A stretch of 64,000 nucleotides of DNA, from NCBI RefSeq assembly GCF_007858435.1, contig NZ_VIGW01000008.1, positions 1 through 64,000 of the forward strand, in the 5' to 3' direction. The notes beneath the pieces are model-generated. The model did not search any database, was not told the origin of the DNA, and worked only from the letters and a program-made list of their open reading frames with translations. Position numbers and translations under genes: made by a program. Positions 18,110-29,974 of the stretch are shown piece by piece. Origin of the DNA: Tsukamurella asaccharolytica. Its GTDB lineage: Bacteria; Actinomycetota; Actinomycetes; Mycobacteriales; Mycobacteriaceae. Positions within the stretch are counted from its first letter, which is position 1. Every line of letters starts with the position of its first letter.

Positions 18110-20110
18110 CTAGGGCTCCCGGTACGACAATTCCCGTCGCTGCTGCGGGTCGAGTTGGGGGAGTACGAGGATATGGGCCACGTTGCGCCAGGGCTCGAGT
18201 CGTACGAAGTTCGCCTGCCCCCAGTGGTAGACCTCGCCGGAGACCTCGTCGCGCACCGGGAAGCGCTCGTGCCAGTCCCGCCCGAGCGCGGGTAGGTCCA
18301 GCCAGACGTTGCCCGTCTCGGCCCCGAACGGGTTGAGGTTCACCACCACCAGCACCAGGTCGCCGGTGGTCGCATCGTGTTTGCTGTAGGCGATCAGGGC
18401 GTCGTTGTCGACGGCGTGGAAGTGCAGGTTGCGCAGTTGCTGCAGCGCGGGGTGCCGACGGCGGATCTCGTTGAGCCGGGTGATCCACGGCTCCAGGGAT
18501 TCGCCGCGGCTCTGCGCCGCCTTGTAGTCGCGGGGACGCAGCTCGTACTTCTCGGAGTCGAGGTACTCCTCGCTGCCCTCGCGGACCGGCACGTGCTCGT
18601 AGAGCTCGAAGCCCGAGTACATGCCCCAGCTGGGGGAGAGGGTGCCCGCCAGCGCGGACCGGATCGCGAACATGCCGGGACCGCCGTGCTGCAGGCTCTC
18701 GTGCAGGATGTCCGGCGTATTCACCCACAGGTTCGGGCGGCACACGTCGGCCTGTGCCGCGTGCTCGCGCGCGAACTCCTCCAGCTCCCACTTCGCGGTG
18801 CGCCACGTGAAGTAGGTGTAGCTCTGCGTGAAGCCGGCCTTGGCGAGCCCGTACATCCGCGCGGGGCGGGTGAAGGCCTCGGCCAGGAACAGGACGTTCG
18901 GGTTGACCTTCTTCACCTCGGCGATCAGCCAATACCAGAAGTCCGGCGGCTTGGTGTGCGGGTTATCCACCCGGAAGATCTCGATGCCGCGCTGCACCCA
19001 GAACAGAGTGACCCGCAACAGCTCCCGGTAGATGCCCGTCCGGTCGTCGTCGAAGTTGATCGGGTAGATGTCCTGGTACTTCTTCGGCGGGTTCTCGGCG
19101 TAGGCGATGGTGCCGTCGGGCAGCACGGTGAACCACTCCGGGTGCTCGGTCGCCCAGGGATGATCGGGCGCCGCCTGGAAGGCCAGGTCGAGCGCCACCT
19201 CCATGCCCAGGTCGCGGGCGCGCTGGGTGAAGTGGTCGAAGTCGTCCAGCGTGCCGAGCGCGGGGTCCACTGCGTCGTGTCCGCCCGCGGCGGAGCCGAT
19301 GGCCCACGGTGATCCCACGTCGTCCGGGCCGGGCGTCAGGGTGTTGTTGCGGCCCTTGCGGTTCACGGTGCCCACCGGGTGGATCGGCGGGAGGTAGACG
19401 ACGTCGAAGCCCATCTCGGCGATGCGCGGCAGGTCCTCGGCGGCGGTGTGGAAGGTGCCGTGCACGGGCCTGCCCTCGGCGTCCCAGCCGCCGGTGGAGC
19501 GGGGGAAGAGCTCGTACCAGGAGCCGAACAGGGCGCGCGTGCGATCCACCCACACCCGGTACGTGCGGGACTTGGTGATCAGCTCTCGCACCGGGTACTG
19601 CTGCAGCAGCCGGGTGATGTCGGGATGCAGTGCGGCGCCGGTGCGTTCGACCAGGCTGCGGTCGCCGTTGCGGAGTGCGGCCGCGGCGGCGAGGACCGGG
19701 CCGCGGTCACCGTCGGGTACGCCGGCGGCGGCGCGGTCGAGCAGGCGCGCCCCGAGCTCGAGGTCGTTCGCGAGCTCCGCGGGGCCCTGACCGGCGGCGA
19801 GCTTCTTCTGCACGGCGCCGCGCCAGGTGGTGGCCGGGTCGGACCAGCCCTCGATCCGCACCGACCAGTACCCCGTGAGATCCGGGCGGAAGACGGCGTG
19901 GAAGCGATCCGGCTCCGCCGCGGGGGACATGCGGATGTAGGTGGACGTGCCGTCCGGACCCGTCACGACGACCGAGGCCGCGACGGCGTCGTGCCCCTCG
20001 CGCCAGACGGTGGCGGACACCGGCACGACCTCGCCGACGACCGCCTTGCTCGGGTATTGCCCGCCCGACACCACGGGTTCGATGTCGTCGATGCCGATGC
20101 GCCCTGTCAC
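18110..20110 (-). CDS. glgE: Alpha-1,4-glucan:maltose-1-phosphate maltosyltransferase GlgE
   Basis: A 666-residue GH13 family 3 enzyme that adds maltosyl units from maltose 1-phosphate to alpha-glucan, ending the TreS-Pep2-GlgE pathway. The nucleophile is Asp382 in [13 protein letters not shown] and the acid is Glu411 in LAEAFTRP, both family hallmarks. The N-terminal domain (about 1-200) is the IIEPV-type domain starting [19 protein letters not shown]. It starts the glgE-glgB operon. Unlike in M. tuberculosis, no glycogen phosphorylase gene lies between it and the helicase. Confidence 0.96.
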   Translation of the reverse strand: MTGRIGIDDIEPVVSGGQYPSKAVVGEVVPVSATVWREGHDAVAASVVVTGPDGTSTYIRMSPAAEPDRFHAVFRPDLTGYWSVRIEGWSDPATTWRGAVQKKLAAGQGPAELANDLELGARLLDRAAAGVPDGDRGPVLAAAAALRNGDRSLVERTGAALHPDITRLLQQYPVRELITKSRTYRVWVDRTRALFGSWYELFPRSTGGWDAEGRPVHGTFHTAAEDLPRIAEMGFDVVYLPPIHPVGTVNRKGRNNTLTPGPDDVGSPWAIGSAAGGHDAVDPALGTLDDFDHFTQRARDLGMEVALDLAFQAAPDHPWATEHPEWFTVLPDGTIAYAENPPKKYQDIYPINFDDDRTGIYRELLRVTLFWVQRGIEIFRVDNPHTKPPDFWYWLIAEVKKVNPNVLFLAEAFTRPARMYGLAKAGFTQSYTYFTWRTAKWELEEFAREHAAQADVCRPNLWVNTPDILHESLQHGGPGMFAIRSALAGTLSPSWGMYSGFELYEHVPVREGSEEYLDSEKYELRPRDYKAAQSRGESLEPWITRLNEIRRRHPALQQLRNLHFHAVDNDALIAYSKHDATTGDLVLVVVNLNPFGAETGNVWLDLPALGRDWHERFPVRDEVSGEVYHWGQANFVRLEPWRNVAHILVLPQLDPQQRRELSYREP

Positions 20111-20227
20111 CGGATCAACGGTAGTCGACGTGGCCGGTTCGCGGGGGAGTACTCCCGGTCGGGTGGGCCCTGCGCGGCCCCGCCCGCAGGCCGTCCGCTT
20201 GTGCCCGGACGGGTCCGGAAACCGTGG

Positions 20228-22270
20228 TCAGGGCCGCGCGAGGCGCTCGAGCGCCGCGACGGCGGTATCCCGGTTCGCGGTCTCCCAGAACGGCGGGAGC
20301 GAGGCCCGGAGGAAGGCGCCGTAGCGGGCCGTCGCGAGCCGCGAGTCGAGGACCGCGACCACGCCCTTGTCCTCCGTCGAGCGCAGCAGCCGGCCCACGC
20401 CCTGCGCCAGCAGCAGGGCAGCGTGGGTCGCGGCGACGGCCATGAACCCGTTGCCGCCGCGCGATTCGACGGCGCGCTGCCGGGCGGTCAGCAGCGGGTC
20501 GTCGGGGCGGGGGAAGGGAATCCGGTCGATGAGCACGAGCGAGAGCGACGGTCCGGGCACGTCGACGCCCTGCCACAGGCTGAGGGTGCCGAACAGCGAG
20601 GTCGCCGGGTCGGCGGCGAAATCCCGCACCAGCTGCCCGGTGTTGCCCTCGCCCTGGCACAGGATGGGCGTCTCCACCCGCTCGCGCAGGGCCTCCGCCG
20701 CCGCCTTCGCGGCCCGCGTGGAGCTGAACAACCCCAGGGTGCGGCCGCCCGCCGCGGAGAGCAGCGTCTCGATCTCGTCGAGGATCGCGGGCGCGGTCCC
20801 GTCGCGCCCGGGCGGCGGCAGCTTCGTCGCGACGTACAGGATCCCGCTCTTGGCGTAGTCGAAGGGCGAGCCGACGTCGATGTGGCTCCACTCCAGTTTC
20901 GCATCGGGCTTCGTGCCGGTCGCCAGCGCCGGGTCGCGGTCGGATCCGGCCGATGGTGCGCCGTCCGAGCGGGGCAGGCCCCAGGAGCCGGCGACGGTGT
21001 CGAAGGCGCCGCCGACGGCCAGCGTCGCCGAGGTCAGGACCACCGTCGACTCGCCGAACAGGCGGGTGCGCAGCAGGCCGCCCACGGACAGCGGCGCGAC
21101 GTACAGCGTCCTGCGGAAGCCGCCGCCGCGGTTGGGCACGTCGGAGGTCCACACCACGTCGCGGCGCTTGGACTCGTCGGGCTCGTCGAACGCGGTGAGC
21201 ACGCGGACAGCGGTGTCGTGCACGTCGTCGAGCGCAGTGAGGGCGGCGCTGCGGGCGGCCGCCGCATCGGAGTCGAGGTTGGCGCCGCGGGCAGGACCGA
21301 CGGCGGTGCGGGTGGCCCAGGCGGCGTCGCGGACGGCGGCCAGGGCCGGTCCGGCTCCGTCGGGCAGGCCGAGCCAACGACGCGTGCCGGAGTCGTCGAG
21401 CAGGCGGGTCAGGCCCTCCGATGCCGCGACGAGCGCGTCGGCGATCTCCTCCTCGACGAGCTTGCCGGCGCGGCGCGCCGCGGCCGCGACGACGGCGCCC
21501 GTCAGTTCGGCGGTGGCGACGGAGGTGACTCGGTCCACCAGCTCGTGCGCCTCGTCGACGATGACGGCGTCGTGGTCGGGTAGCACCTTGACCTCGGTCA
21601 TCGCGTCGATCGCGAGCAGCGCGTGGTTGGTGACCACCACGTCCACCTGCCCGGTGCGCTTGCGCGCGGCCTCGGCGAAGCAGTCCTGGCCGTACGTGCA
21701 GTTGGTGGCGCCGAGGCACTCGCGGGCACCGACGCTGACCAGGCGCCAGGACTGGTCGGAGACCGCGGGGGTCACCTCGTCCCGGTCTCCCGTCTCGGTG
21801 TCGCTGCTCCACTCGCGCAGCCGCTTCATCTCCCTGCCGAGCCGTGAGGCGGCGAAGGGGTCGAAGAGCTCCTCGCTGTCCGGTTCGGAGGCTACCGAGC
21901 TGTGCAACTTGTTGAGGCACAGGTAGTTTCCGCGGCCCTTGAGGATGGCGAACTCGATCTCGCGCCCCAGGTCCTTCTTGAGTGCCTTCGCCAGCCGCGG
22001 CAGGTCGCGGTCCACGAGCTGGCTCTGCAGCGCGATGGTCGCGGTGCTCACGACGACGGTCTTGCCGGTGGTCACGGCGTGCCGGATCGCGGGCACCAGG
22101 TAGGCGAGCGACTTGCCGGTTCCGGTGCCCGCCTGGACGGCGAGGTGTTCACCCGTGTCCAGCGAGTGGGCGACAGCGGCGGCCATGCGGACCTGCCCGT
22201 CGCGCCTGCTGCCGCCGAGCGCGGTGACCGCGGTGTCCAGCAGTTTCGGCACGATCGGCGGTTCGGTCAC
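20228..22270 (-). CDS. dinG: DinG-type ATP-dependent DNA helicase
   Basis: A 680-residue superfamily 2 XPD/DinG-like 5'-3' helicase. Walker A is AGTGTGKSLAYL, motif II is DEAH in VIVDEAHEL, and motif VI is QGVGRLLRS near the C terminus. Between motifs Ia and II four Cys (ECLG, NCTYGQDC and an upstream LCLNK) could hold the Fe-S cluster typical of XPD/DinG. GTG 22270 matches family starts. Position next to glgE matches Rv1329c. It likely unwinds damaged or structured DNA in repair. Confidence 0.92.
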   Translation of the reverse strand: MTEPPIVPKLLDTAVTALGGSRRDGQVRMAAAVAHSLDTGEHLAVQAGTGTGKSLAYLVPAIRHAVTTGKTVVVSTATIALQSQLVDRDLPRLAKALKKDLGREIEFAILKGRGNYLCLNKLHSSVASEPDSEELFDPFAASRLGREMKRLREWSSDTETGDRDEVTPAVSDQSWRLVSVGARECLGATNCTYGQDCFAEAARKRTGQVDVVVTNHALLAIDAMTEVKVLPDHDAVIVDEAHELVDRVTSVATAELTGAVVAAAARRAGKLVEEEIADALVAASEGLTRLLDDSGTRRWLGLPDGAGPALAAVRDAAWATRTAVGPARGANLDSDAAAARSAALTALDDVHDTAVRVLTAFDEPDESKRRDVVWTSDVPNRGGGFRRTLYVAPLSVGGLLRTRLFGESTVVLTSATLAVGGAFDTVAGSWGLPRSDGAPSAGSDRDPALATGTKPDAKLEWSHIDVGSPFDYAKSGILYVATKLPPPGRDGTAPAILDEIETLLSAAGGRTLGLFSSTRAAKAAAEALRERVETPILCQGEGNTGQLVRDFAADPATSLFGTLSLWQGVDVPGPSLSLVLIDRIPFPRPDDPLLTARQRAVESRGGNGFMAVAATHAALLLAQGVGRLLRSTEDKGVVAVLDSRLATARYGAFLRASLPPFWETANRDTAVAALERLARP

Positions 22271-22279
22271 CCGGAGAGC

Positions 22280-23161
22280 CTACCGGTCGGACGCCGCGAG
22301 GTGCTCCAGGAGCGTGCGGGACATCGCGGCTGCCGCGGCCGACGGTGCCGCGCGCGTCGCGAGGGACAGGTTGGTCCGCGCGGACCGGGCCAGCGGCACC
22401 GTCGTCACCCCCGGACGTCCGGCGGCCATCGACTCCGTGAGCACCGCGACGCCCGCGCCGCGTTCGGCGAGCGCCATCACCGCCTCGGGGGAGTGCGCCT
22501 GGACCGTCGGCTCGACGACGGTGCGCTCGGCGGCGCAGGTGTGCGCCAGTGCGGTCCGTACGCCCGTGCCCGGTGGCAGGCACAGCACCGTCGTGCCGGC
22601 GAGCTCCGAGCACGTCACCGTGCTGCGCCCGGCCCAGGCGTGGCCGGTCGGAACGACGGCGGCCAGAGGCTCGCGGATCAGGGGGTGCGCCGCGATCGCC
22701 CCGGGCAGCGGATCGCCGTGCGCGACCAGGGCCACGTCGAGCGCCCCGGTCAGCAGGTCCGCGATCAGCTCGTCCGAGTTGCCCTCGGTGACCTCGACCG
22801 TGATGGCCGGGTGGTGTGCTCGGAACGCGGCGAAGCCGGACAGGTAGCCGGGGATCGTGCAGCCGATGACGGTGCCCAGGCGCACGTGCCCGCGGACCAC
22901 GCCGGTCAGCTCGTCGGCGACGGTGCGCACGGTCTCGACCGCAGCCAGGGCGGCCCGGGCGTGGGGGAGGAGCTCGGCCCCCTCGGGCGTCAGCCCGACG
23001 GTGCGCGTCCCCCGGTCGAGCAGCCGGTGGCCCAGCTCGCGCTCGAGCTTGGCGACCTGCGCGGAAACGCCGGACTGGGCGACGTGCAGCGCGTCGGCGG
23101 CGGCGGTGAAGGAGCCGCGGTCGGCGACGGCGACGAGGTAGCGCAGCTGGTGCAGTTCCAT
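22280..23161 (-). CDS. LysR-family transcriptional regulator
   Basis: A 293-residue regulator that begins MELHQLRYLVAVADRGSFT, the textbook LysR winged helix, with recognition helix near VAQSGVSAQVAKLE. The effector domain (about 90-290) has a typical VTEGNSDELIADLL block. I chose ATG 23161 by this match; the frame is open further upstream. It is divergent from the SnoaL-like gene (70 bases between starts), its most likely target. It ends nine bases before the DinG gene start. Confidence 0.9.
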   Translation of the reverse strand: MELHQLRYLVAVADRGSFTAAADALHVAQSGVSAQVAKLERELGHRLLDRGTRTVGLTPEGAELLPHARAALAAVETVRTVADELTGVVRGHVRLGTVIGCTIPGYLSGFAAFRAHHPAITVEVTEGNSDELIADLLTGALDVALVAHGDPLPGAIAAHPLIREPLAAVVPTGHAWAGRSTVTCSELAGTTVLCLPPGTGVRTALAHTCAAERTVVEPTVQAHSPEAVMALAERGAGVAVLTESMAAGRPGVTTVPLARSARTNLSLATRAAPSAAAAAMSRTLLEHLAASDR

Positions 23162-23231
23162 CACTGATGATGATACTTCTGATCTGATCCAGCTGTTGGA
23201 CTTATGTTCGGCGCGGCCGCAGAGTGGAGTC

Positions 23232-23591
23232 ATGACCGAGAACATCACGCCCCGTACCCTTGCCGAGACCTACTTCTCCTGCTGGGAGGCGGGGGACTTC
23301 GCGCCCCTGAGGGCCTTCCTCGCTCCCGACTGCGTCTTCACCGGAGTCTTCGGTGTCGCGCACGGCCCCGACGAGTTCCTCCGGGGGCTCGCCGGAATGG
23401 CCTCCACCACCGAGTCGTTGCGGGTCCGCGCCCGCGTCGCCGACGACAGCGACGTCATAACCTGGTTCGACCTGGCCATGAGTGGGGCTCCCGCGACGGC
23501 GGTCGCCAATTGGACGCACGTGGAGGAAGGGCTGATCACCGCGGTGAACGTGACCTTCGATCCGCGGGAGATCCTGGCCGCCTCCGCCTGA
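23232..23591 (+). CDS. SnoaL/NTF2-like small protein
   Basis: A 119-residue protein of the cystatin-like NTF2/SnoaL fold: TLAETYFSCWEAGDFAPLRAF then DCVFTGVFGVAHGPDEFLRG is the typical helix plus cone-sheet opening. Such proteins are small isomerases, hydrolases or ligand carriers. Its substrate is unknown. It is divergent from a LysR regulator that probably controls it, and converges on the glycerate kinase with nine bases between. Confidence 0.8.
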   Translation: MTENITPRTLAETYFSCWEAGDFAPLRAFLAPDCVFTGVFGVAHGPDEFLRGLAGMASTTESLRVRARVADDSDVITWFDLAMSGAPATAVANWTHVEEGLITAVNVTFDPREILAASA

Positions 23592-23600
23592 CCCGGCCGT

Positions 23601-24731
23601 TCAGCGCAGCCGCGCGGAGCAATCCGCGGCGATCGACCCGCCGACGCGGCGCAGCAACTGCGCCGCGTTCGCGATCGAGACCGCGGGGTCGGGCTCGAGG
23701 TCCGAGAGCGCGATCGCCTGCCGGAATCCGTTCGCGTGCAGCTGATCCGCGGTGAGCGCGCTGCGCCCGGCGACGGCGACCACCGGTGCGCCCGCCGCGC
23801 GGGCCGCCGCTGCGACGCCGACCGGGGCCTTGCCGTGCAGGGACTGCGCGTCCAGTGAGCCCTCGCCGGTGATCACCAGATCGGCCGCGCGCACCTTCTC
23901 CGCGAAGCCGGCCAACTCGAGCACGATCTCGACCCCGGGCCGCGCCACGGCGCCGAGCACGGCCATCGCGCCGAAGCCCGTACCGCCGGCGGCGCCCGCG
24001 CCCGGCGCCTCCCGCACGTCGGCTCCCGTCGCCTCCGCGATCACGTCGGCCCAGGTGCACAGGGCGCCGTCGAGCAGGGTGACCTGCGACGGGTCGGCCC
24101 CCTTCTGGGGGCCGTAGACGGCGGCGGCGCCGCGGGGGCCGAGCAGCGGGTTGTCGACGTCGCAGGCGAGGGTGAACCGGGCCGCGCGGGCCGCGGGGAG
24201 CAGGCCGGAGAGGTCGACACGCGCGGCCTGCAGGAGGGCGGTGCCTCCGGGCCGGACGGGCGCGCCCGCGCGGTCGGTGATCGTCACCCCGAGCGCCTGC
24301 AGCATGCCCGCACCGCCGTCGGTCGACGCGCTCCCGCCCAGTCCGATCACGATCGACCGGGCGCCGTGTTCGAGGGCGTGCCGGATCACCGTCCCCAGGC
24401 CGAAGGTCGTGGCGCCCAGCGCGTCCGGCACCCCGCCGGGCAGGAGCTCGAGCCCGACGGCGGAGGCCAACTCCACCACCGCGGCGTCACGGTCGCGGGC
24501 GTACGACGTGGTGTGCGGGAGCGCCGTCGGGCCGGTGGTGTCCACGGGCACCCGCTCCCAGCCCGCGGCCACGGCGGCGTCGACGGTGCCGTCCCCGCCG
24601 TCCGCGATCGGCGCCCGGACGCACACCCAGTCCGGCGCGACGTCCGCGATGCCGAGCGCCAGGGCGTCGGCGACGCCGGCGGCGGACAGCGAGCCTTTGA
24701 ACTTGTCGGGCGCGAGCAACACCGTCGTCAT
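23601..24731 (-). CDS. garK: Glycerate kinase (GarK/GlxK family)
   Basis: A 376-residue kinase that phosphorylates glycerate to enter glycolysis. The N terminus TTVLLAPDKFKGSLSA and the later PIADGGDGTVDA and GLGGSASTDGG blocks define this family. It is the last gene of the hyi-glxR-gcl-garK operon, eight bases after gcl, and finishes the glyoxylate-to-phosphoglycerate route. ATG 24731 was chosen because the family starts exactly there. Whether the product is 2- or 3-phosphoglycerate is not decided by sequence. Confidence 0.93.
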   Translation of the reverse strand: MTTVLLAPDKFKGSLSAAGVADALALGIADVAPDWVCVRAPIADGGDGTVDAAVAAGWERVPVDTTGPTALPHTTSYARDRDAAVVELASAVGLELLPGGVPDALGATTFGLGTVIRHALEHGARSIVIGLGGSASTDGGAGMLQALGVTITDRAGAPVRPGGTALLQAARVDLSGLLPAARAARFTLACDVDNPLLGPRGAAAVYGPQKGADPSQVTLLDGALCTWADVIAEATGADVREAPGAGAAGGTGFGAMAVLGAVARPGVEIVLELAGFAEKVRAADLVITGEGSLDAQSLHGKAPVGVAAAARAAGAPVVAVAGRSALTADQLHANGFRQAIALSDLEPDPAVSIANAAQLLRRVGGSIAADCSARLR

Positions 24732-24739
24732 GTCGTCAC

Positions 24740-26572
<1,833 letters not shown>

Positions 26573-26595
26573 GTCAGTTCTCCAATGTCTTCGGG

Positions 26596-27477
26596 TTAGG
26601 ACGTGCGGCCGGACAGCCGCTCGACGCCGCGCAGCAGCGCGGAGTGATCGAGTGGGCCGTCGCCGGCCGCGCGAGCGGATGCCATGAGCTGGGCGACGAG
26701 ACCGCCGAGCGGCGCGACGACGCCGGCCTCGCGGGCGGCGGCGGTGACGATGCCCAGGTCCTTGTGGTGCAGCTCGATTCGGAAACCGGGCTCGAACTCC
26801 CGGTCCACCATCTTCTGTGCCTTCTGGTCGAGGACGGCGGAGCCGGCGAGGCCTCCGCCGAGCACCTGCACTGCCGCGGCGGTGTCCACGCCGTAGGCCT
26901 CGAGGAAGACGATCGCCTCGGCCAGCAGCTGGATGTTGCCGGCGACGATGAGCTGGTTGGCGGCCTTGACCGTCTGGCCGGCGCCGTTGGGGCCCACGTG
27001 CACGACGGTCTTGCCCACCACATCGAGCACGGGTTTCGCCGCGGCGAAGTCCTCGGCCGTGCCCCCGACCATGATGGAGAGGGCCGCGTTCACCGCACCC
27101 GCTTCGCCGCCGGAGACGGGGGCGTCGATCAGGCGGAATCCGCGCTCGGCGGCCTGCACCGCGAGATCGGTCGTCACATCGGGCCGGATACTGGAGAAAT
27201 CGATGATCAGGGCGCCCGCGGGGGCGTTGTCGAAGACGCCGCCCTCGCCGGCGAGCACGGCCAGCACGTCGGGGGAGTCCGGCACCATGACGGCGACGAC
27301 CTCGGCGTCGGTCACCGCGTCGGCGATCGAGGCGGCGGCGCGGCCGCCCGCGTCGACGAGCGCCTTGGCCCGCGCGGGACTGCGGTTGTACCCGGCCACG
27401 GCGTGGCCGGCTTTCGCGAGATGCACGGCCATGGGGCTGCCCATGATGCCGAGTCCGATGAAGGCGATGTTCGTCAT
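26596..27477 (-). CDS. glxR: 2-hydroxy-3-oxopropionate (tartronate semialdehyde) reductase
   Basis: A 293-residue beta-hydroxyacid dehydrogenase that reduces tartronate semialdehyde to glycerate. The NAD(P) site is [14 protein letters not shown] at the N terminus; the substrate block [11 protein letters not shown] and the catalytic Lys in [10 protein letters not shown] are intact. ATG 27477 follows AAGGAAA. It lies between hyi and gcl, directly using the Gcl product. The symbol is that of the E. coli reductase and is unrelated to the CRP-type regulator also called GlxR. Confidence 0.93.
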   Translation of the reverse strand: MTNIAFIGLGIMGSPMAVHLAKAGHAVAGYNRSPARAKALVDAGGRAAASIADAVTDAEVVAVMVPDSPDVLAVLAGEGGVFDNAPAGALIIDFSSIRPDVTTDLAVQAAERGFRLIDAPVSGGEAGAVNAALSIMVGGTAEDFAAAKPVLDVVGKTVVHVGPNGAGQTVKAANQLIVAGNIQLLAEAIVFLEAYGVDTAAAVQVLGGGLAGSAVLDQKAQKMVDREFEPGFRIELHHKDLGIVTAAAREAGVVAPLGGLVAQLMASARAAGDGPLDHSALLRGVERLSGRTS

Positions 27478-27526
27478 GAGTTTCCTTGTCGGGTCGTCGA
27501 TCGGTGATCGGGTGGCTGGGGGCGGC

Positions 27527-28363
27527 TCAGGAGGCGGCGGCGACGCGGGCGCCGCGCAGCTCGCGGGGGAGCCAGGCGAAGGGGTCGTCCTGGGTCTGCT
27601 TGTACTCCAAGCCGATCGGCCCGCGGTAGCCGACGCGCTCGAGGTGGGCCAAGTGGCCGTCGAGGTCGAAGGTGCCCGTACCGGGCTCGCCGCGGCCGGG
27701 GGCGTCGGCGATCTGCACGTGCCCGATCAACCCGGCGTGTTCGTCGATGGCGGAGGCGACGTCGTCGCCGTTGACCTGCAGGTGGTACAGATCGGCGAGC
27801 AGGCGCAGGGAATCGACCCCGGACTGCTCCCGCACGCGGCCGATGACGGTCACCGCGTCGGCGGCGGTGAGGAGCGGGTAGCGCGGGGCGCCGCTGACCG
27901 GCTCGATCAGCACGACGGCGCCGATCCGTGCGGCCGCAGCACCCGCGGCGGCGAGGTTCTCGGCGGCGACGGCGTCCTGCTCGACGGGGTCCACCCCGTC
28001 GATCCGGTTGCCGTACAAGGCGTTGAAGGCCGGGGTGCCGAGGCGCTCGCCGATGCCGATGACGACGTCGATGTTGTCGCGGAACTCGGAGACGCGCGCG
28101 GGGTCGGAGAGAATGCCCCGCTCGCCACCGGGCATGTCGCCGGCCGCGAAGTTGAGGCCGGTGAGCTGCACGCCGGCGTTCTCGACCGCGGCGACGAAGG
28201 CGCTGACCTGGCGGTCGCTCGGTACCGCCGTCGGGAAGGGCCACCAGAACTCGACGGCCTCGAAGCCCGCGTCGCGGACCAGGCGGGGGCGCTCGAAGAC
28301 CGGGGTGTCGGCCAGCAGGATCGAGCAATTGACCGTGTACTTGGCGGGGGTGCTCGGGGTCAT
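27527..28363 (-). CDS. hyi: Hydroxypyruvate isomerase
   Basis: A 278-residue TIM-barrel sugar-isomerase-like enzyme that interconverts hydroxypyruvate and tartronate semialdehyde. Hallmarks are YTVNCSILLADTPVFERP, GFEAVEFWWPF, the metal-site Glu of LIEPVSG, and GHVQIADAPGRGEPGTG. ATG 28363 follows AAAGGAGCA; the Pro-rich extension upstream is not part of the family. It starts the glyoxylate operon, whose promoter region (28364-28520) carries two operator-like palindromes. Confidence 0.92.
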   Translation of the reverse strand: MTPSTPAKYTVNCSILLADTPVFERPRLVRDAGFEAVEFWWPFPTAVPSDRQVSAFVAAVENAGVQLTGLNFAAGDMPGGERGILSDPARVSEFRDNIDVVIGIGERLGTPAFNALYGNRIDGVDPVEQDAVAAENLAAAGAAAARIGAVVLIEPVSGAPRYPLLTAADAVTVIGRVREQSGVDSLRLLADLYHLQVNGDDVASAIDEHAGLIGHVQIADAPGRGEPGTGTFDLDGHLAHLERVGYRGPIGLEYKQTQDDPFAWLPRELRGARVAAAS

Positions 28364-28454
28364 GGGGTGCTCCTTTTCGGGCGGAGGTGTGGGCGGTGGT
28401 ACGGGCGGTGGAGGTTCCGGCGAGGTCGACTCGACCTGCAAGCTTTCACCTGTT

Positions 28455-28487
28455 GGAACGTTGAGTTCCGTACTATGGAATAGTACG
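28455..28487. promoter_or_regulatory. Overlapping inverted repeats, IclR/AllR-like operator candidate
   Basis: GGAAC-N5-GTTCC (28455-28469) overlaps CGTACTA-N5-TAGTACG (28469-28487), and TTCC-N7-GGAA links the two. TTGGAAC/GTTCCA-like half sites are typical for IclR-family regulators such as AllR, which controls gcl operons in enterics. The regulator is not in the window, so this is inference. Confidence 0.5.
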
Positions 28488-28505
28488 ACGTGACGGTGGT
28501 CACGT
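28488..28505. promoter_or_regulatory. CRP/GlxR-type palindrome upstream of the glyoxylate operon
   Basis: ACGTGAC-GGTG-GTCACGT is a perfect 7-bp-arm palindrome and contains GTGA-N6-TCAC, the core of the CRP/GlxR site. It lies about 125 bases upstream of hyi. The same core followed by GTCAA occurs upstream of the urate operon at 31807. Confidence 0.6.
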
Positions 28506-28523
28506 CAAGGGTGTGGGAGATGA

Positions 28524-28559
28524 CGAAGCCGGAGTGTGCGTGGGCACACTCCGGCTTCG
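28524..28559 (-). terminator. Hairpin terminator after the NCS2 permease
   Basis: A perfect 16-bp stem (CGAAGCCGGAGTGTGC with its complement) and a 4-base loop sit 26 bases beyond the permease stop. There is no long T-run. It separates the urate operon from the glyoxylate operon. Confidence 0.75.
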
Positions 28560-28584
28560 GTCCACGACGGATGCCGGCCGGCCG

Positions 28585-29961
28585 TCAATCGTTTCCGGGG
28601 ATGGGGTTACCGCGTTCGTCGGGCGCCGCGGCGAACACCGAGACGTCCGGGCGGTTGCCCGCCGTGATCTCGTTGAACAGGAAGTTCAGGACGACTGCCA
28701 CGACGGCGGCGGCGCTGATGCCGGAGTGCATGATCGTGCCGACGGCGGTCGGGAAGGCGTCCCAGAACGTGGGCGCGGCCACGGGGATCATCCCCATACC
28801 GAGGGAGACGGCGACGATCACCATGTTGAGATTGCCGTCGAAGTCGACCCGGGACAGCGTCTTGATACCGCTGGCGGCAACGGAACCGAACAGCACCAGG
28901 CCGGCGCCGCCGAGTACGGGGGTCGGGATCGCCGCGATCACGCGCCCCACGACGGGCAGCAGGCCGAGGAATGCGAGGATTCCGCCGCCCATCGCCACGA
29001 CGTACCGGCTCTTGATCCCGGTGAGCGCCACCAGGCCGACGTTCTGCGCGAAGGCGCTGCACGGGAAGGCGCTGAAGACCGGAGCGACCGTGGTGGACAG
29101 CATGTCCGCCCGTAAGCCCGCGGCGACCCGCTTCGAGTCGACCGGGGTGCCCACGATCTCGCCGATGGCGAGGATGTCGGCCGTGGTCTCGGTCATGATC
29201 ACGAGGATCACGATCGTCATCGAGATGATGGCGCCGATCTGGAAGGTCGGGCTGCCGAAATGCATGACCGGGGGCAGCGAGAAGACCGGTCCATCACCGA
29301 CCTTGGAGAAGTCGAGCTTGCCCATGAAGGCGGCGATGACCGTGCCCACCACGATGCCGATCAGGATCGACAGCCGGGAGATCGCGCCCTGGAAGAGTCG
29401 GCTGATGGCCAGGATGATCAGCACCGTCGCGCCGGCCAGCCCGATGTTGGCCATCGAGCCGTAGTCCGCGGCCTTGGCGTTGCCGCCCTGCGCCCAGGTG
29501 AACGTGACGGGCAGGAGCGAGAGGCCGATCACCGTGATGATCGTGCCCGTCACCACGGGCGGGAAGAACCGGACCAGTTTCGCGAAGACGGAGCTGAGTA
29601 CGAGGCCGATCAGTCCGGCGACGATGATCGCGCCGAAGATGGGCCGCACGCCTCCGTCCTGCGCGATGGCGGTCATCGTCGAGACGCTGGCGAACGAAAG
29701 GCCCTGCACGATGGGCAGGCGCGCGCCGAACGGGCCGATGCCGATCGTCTGCAGGATCGTGGCCAGGCCGCTGACGAACAGGCCCGCGGTCACGAGCAGG
29801 CTCATGTCGGTGGCCGAGAGACCGGCCGCGCCGCCCACGATGAGCGGGGGCGCGATGACGCCGCCGTACATGGTGAGGATGTGCTGGAGTCCGTAGGCGA
29901 AGGTCCTGCCGAGCGGGAGACGTTCGTCCTCGGGTCGTGCCTCGGTGGCTGTGGTGGTCAT
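28585..29961 (-). CDS. NCS2-family purine/xanthine/urate permease
   Basis: A 458-residue membrane protein with about 14 hydrophobic segments, of the nucleobase:cation symporter-2 family. The N-terminal YGLQHILTMYGGVIAPPLIVG and the later motif around TETTADILAIGEI are family hallmarks, the latter placed near the substrate-binding Glu. It is 13 bases after uricase and last in the operon, so it most likely imports urate or xanthine for the pathway. Exact substrate is inference from context. Confidence 0.9.
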   Translation of the reverse strand: MTTTATEARPEDERLPLGRTFAYGLQHILTMYGGVIAPPLIVGGAAGLSATDMSLLVTAGLFVSGLATILQTIGIGPFGARLPIVQGLSFASVSTMTAIAQDGGVRPIFGAIIVAGLIGLVLSSVFAKLVRFFPPVVTGTIITVIGLSLLPVTFTWAQGGNAKAADYGSMANIGLAGATVLIILAISRLFQGAISRLSILIGIVVGTVIAAFMGKLDFSKVGDGPVFSLPPVMHFGSPTFQIGAIISMTIVILVIMTETTADILAIGEIVGTPVDSKRVAAGLRADMLSTTVAPVFSAFPCSAFAQNVGLVALTGIKSRYVVAMGGGILAFLGLLPVVGRVIAAIPTPVLGGAGLVLFGSVAASGIKTLSRVDFDGNLNMVIVAVSLGMGMIPVAAPTFWDAFPTAVGTIMHSGISAAAVVAVVLNFLFNEITAGNRPDVSVFAAAPDERGNPIPGND

Positions 29962-29974
29962 GGTCGCCGTCTCG

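Noticed and set aside
20145-20156. GGGAGTACTCCC palindrome between glgE and dinG
   Set aside because: It is only 12 bases in G/C-rich spacer downstream of dinG; without a second copy or regulator I cannot support a role.
28364-28441. N-terminal extension of hydroxypyruvate isomerase
   Set aside because: It is a Pro/Glu repeat with no family match; a strong ribosome site precedes ATG 28363.
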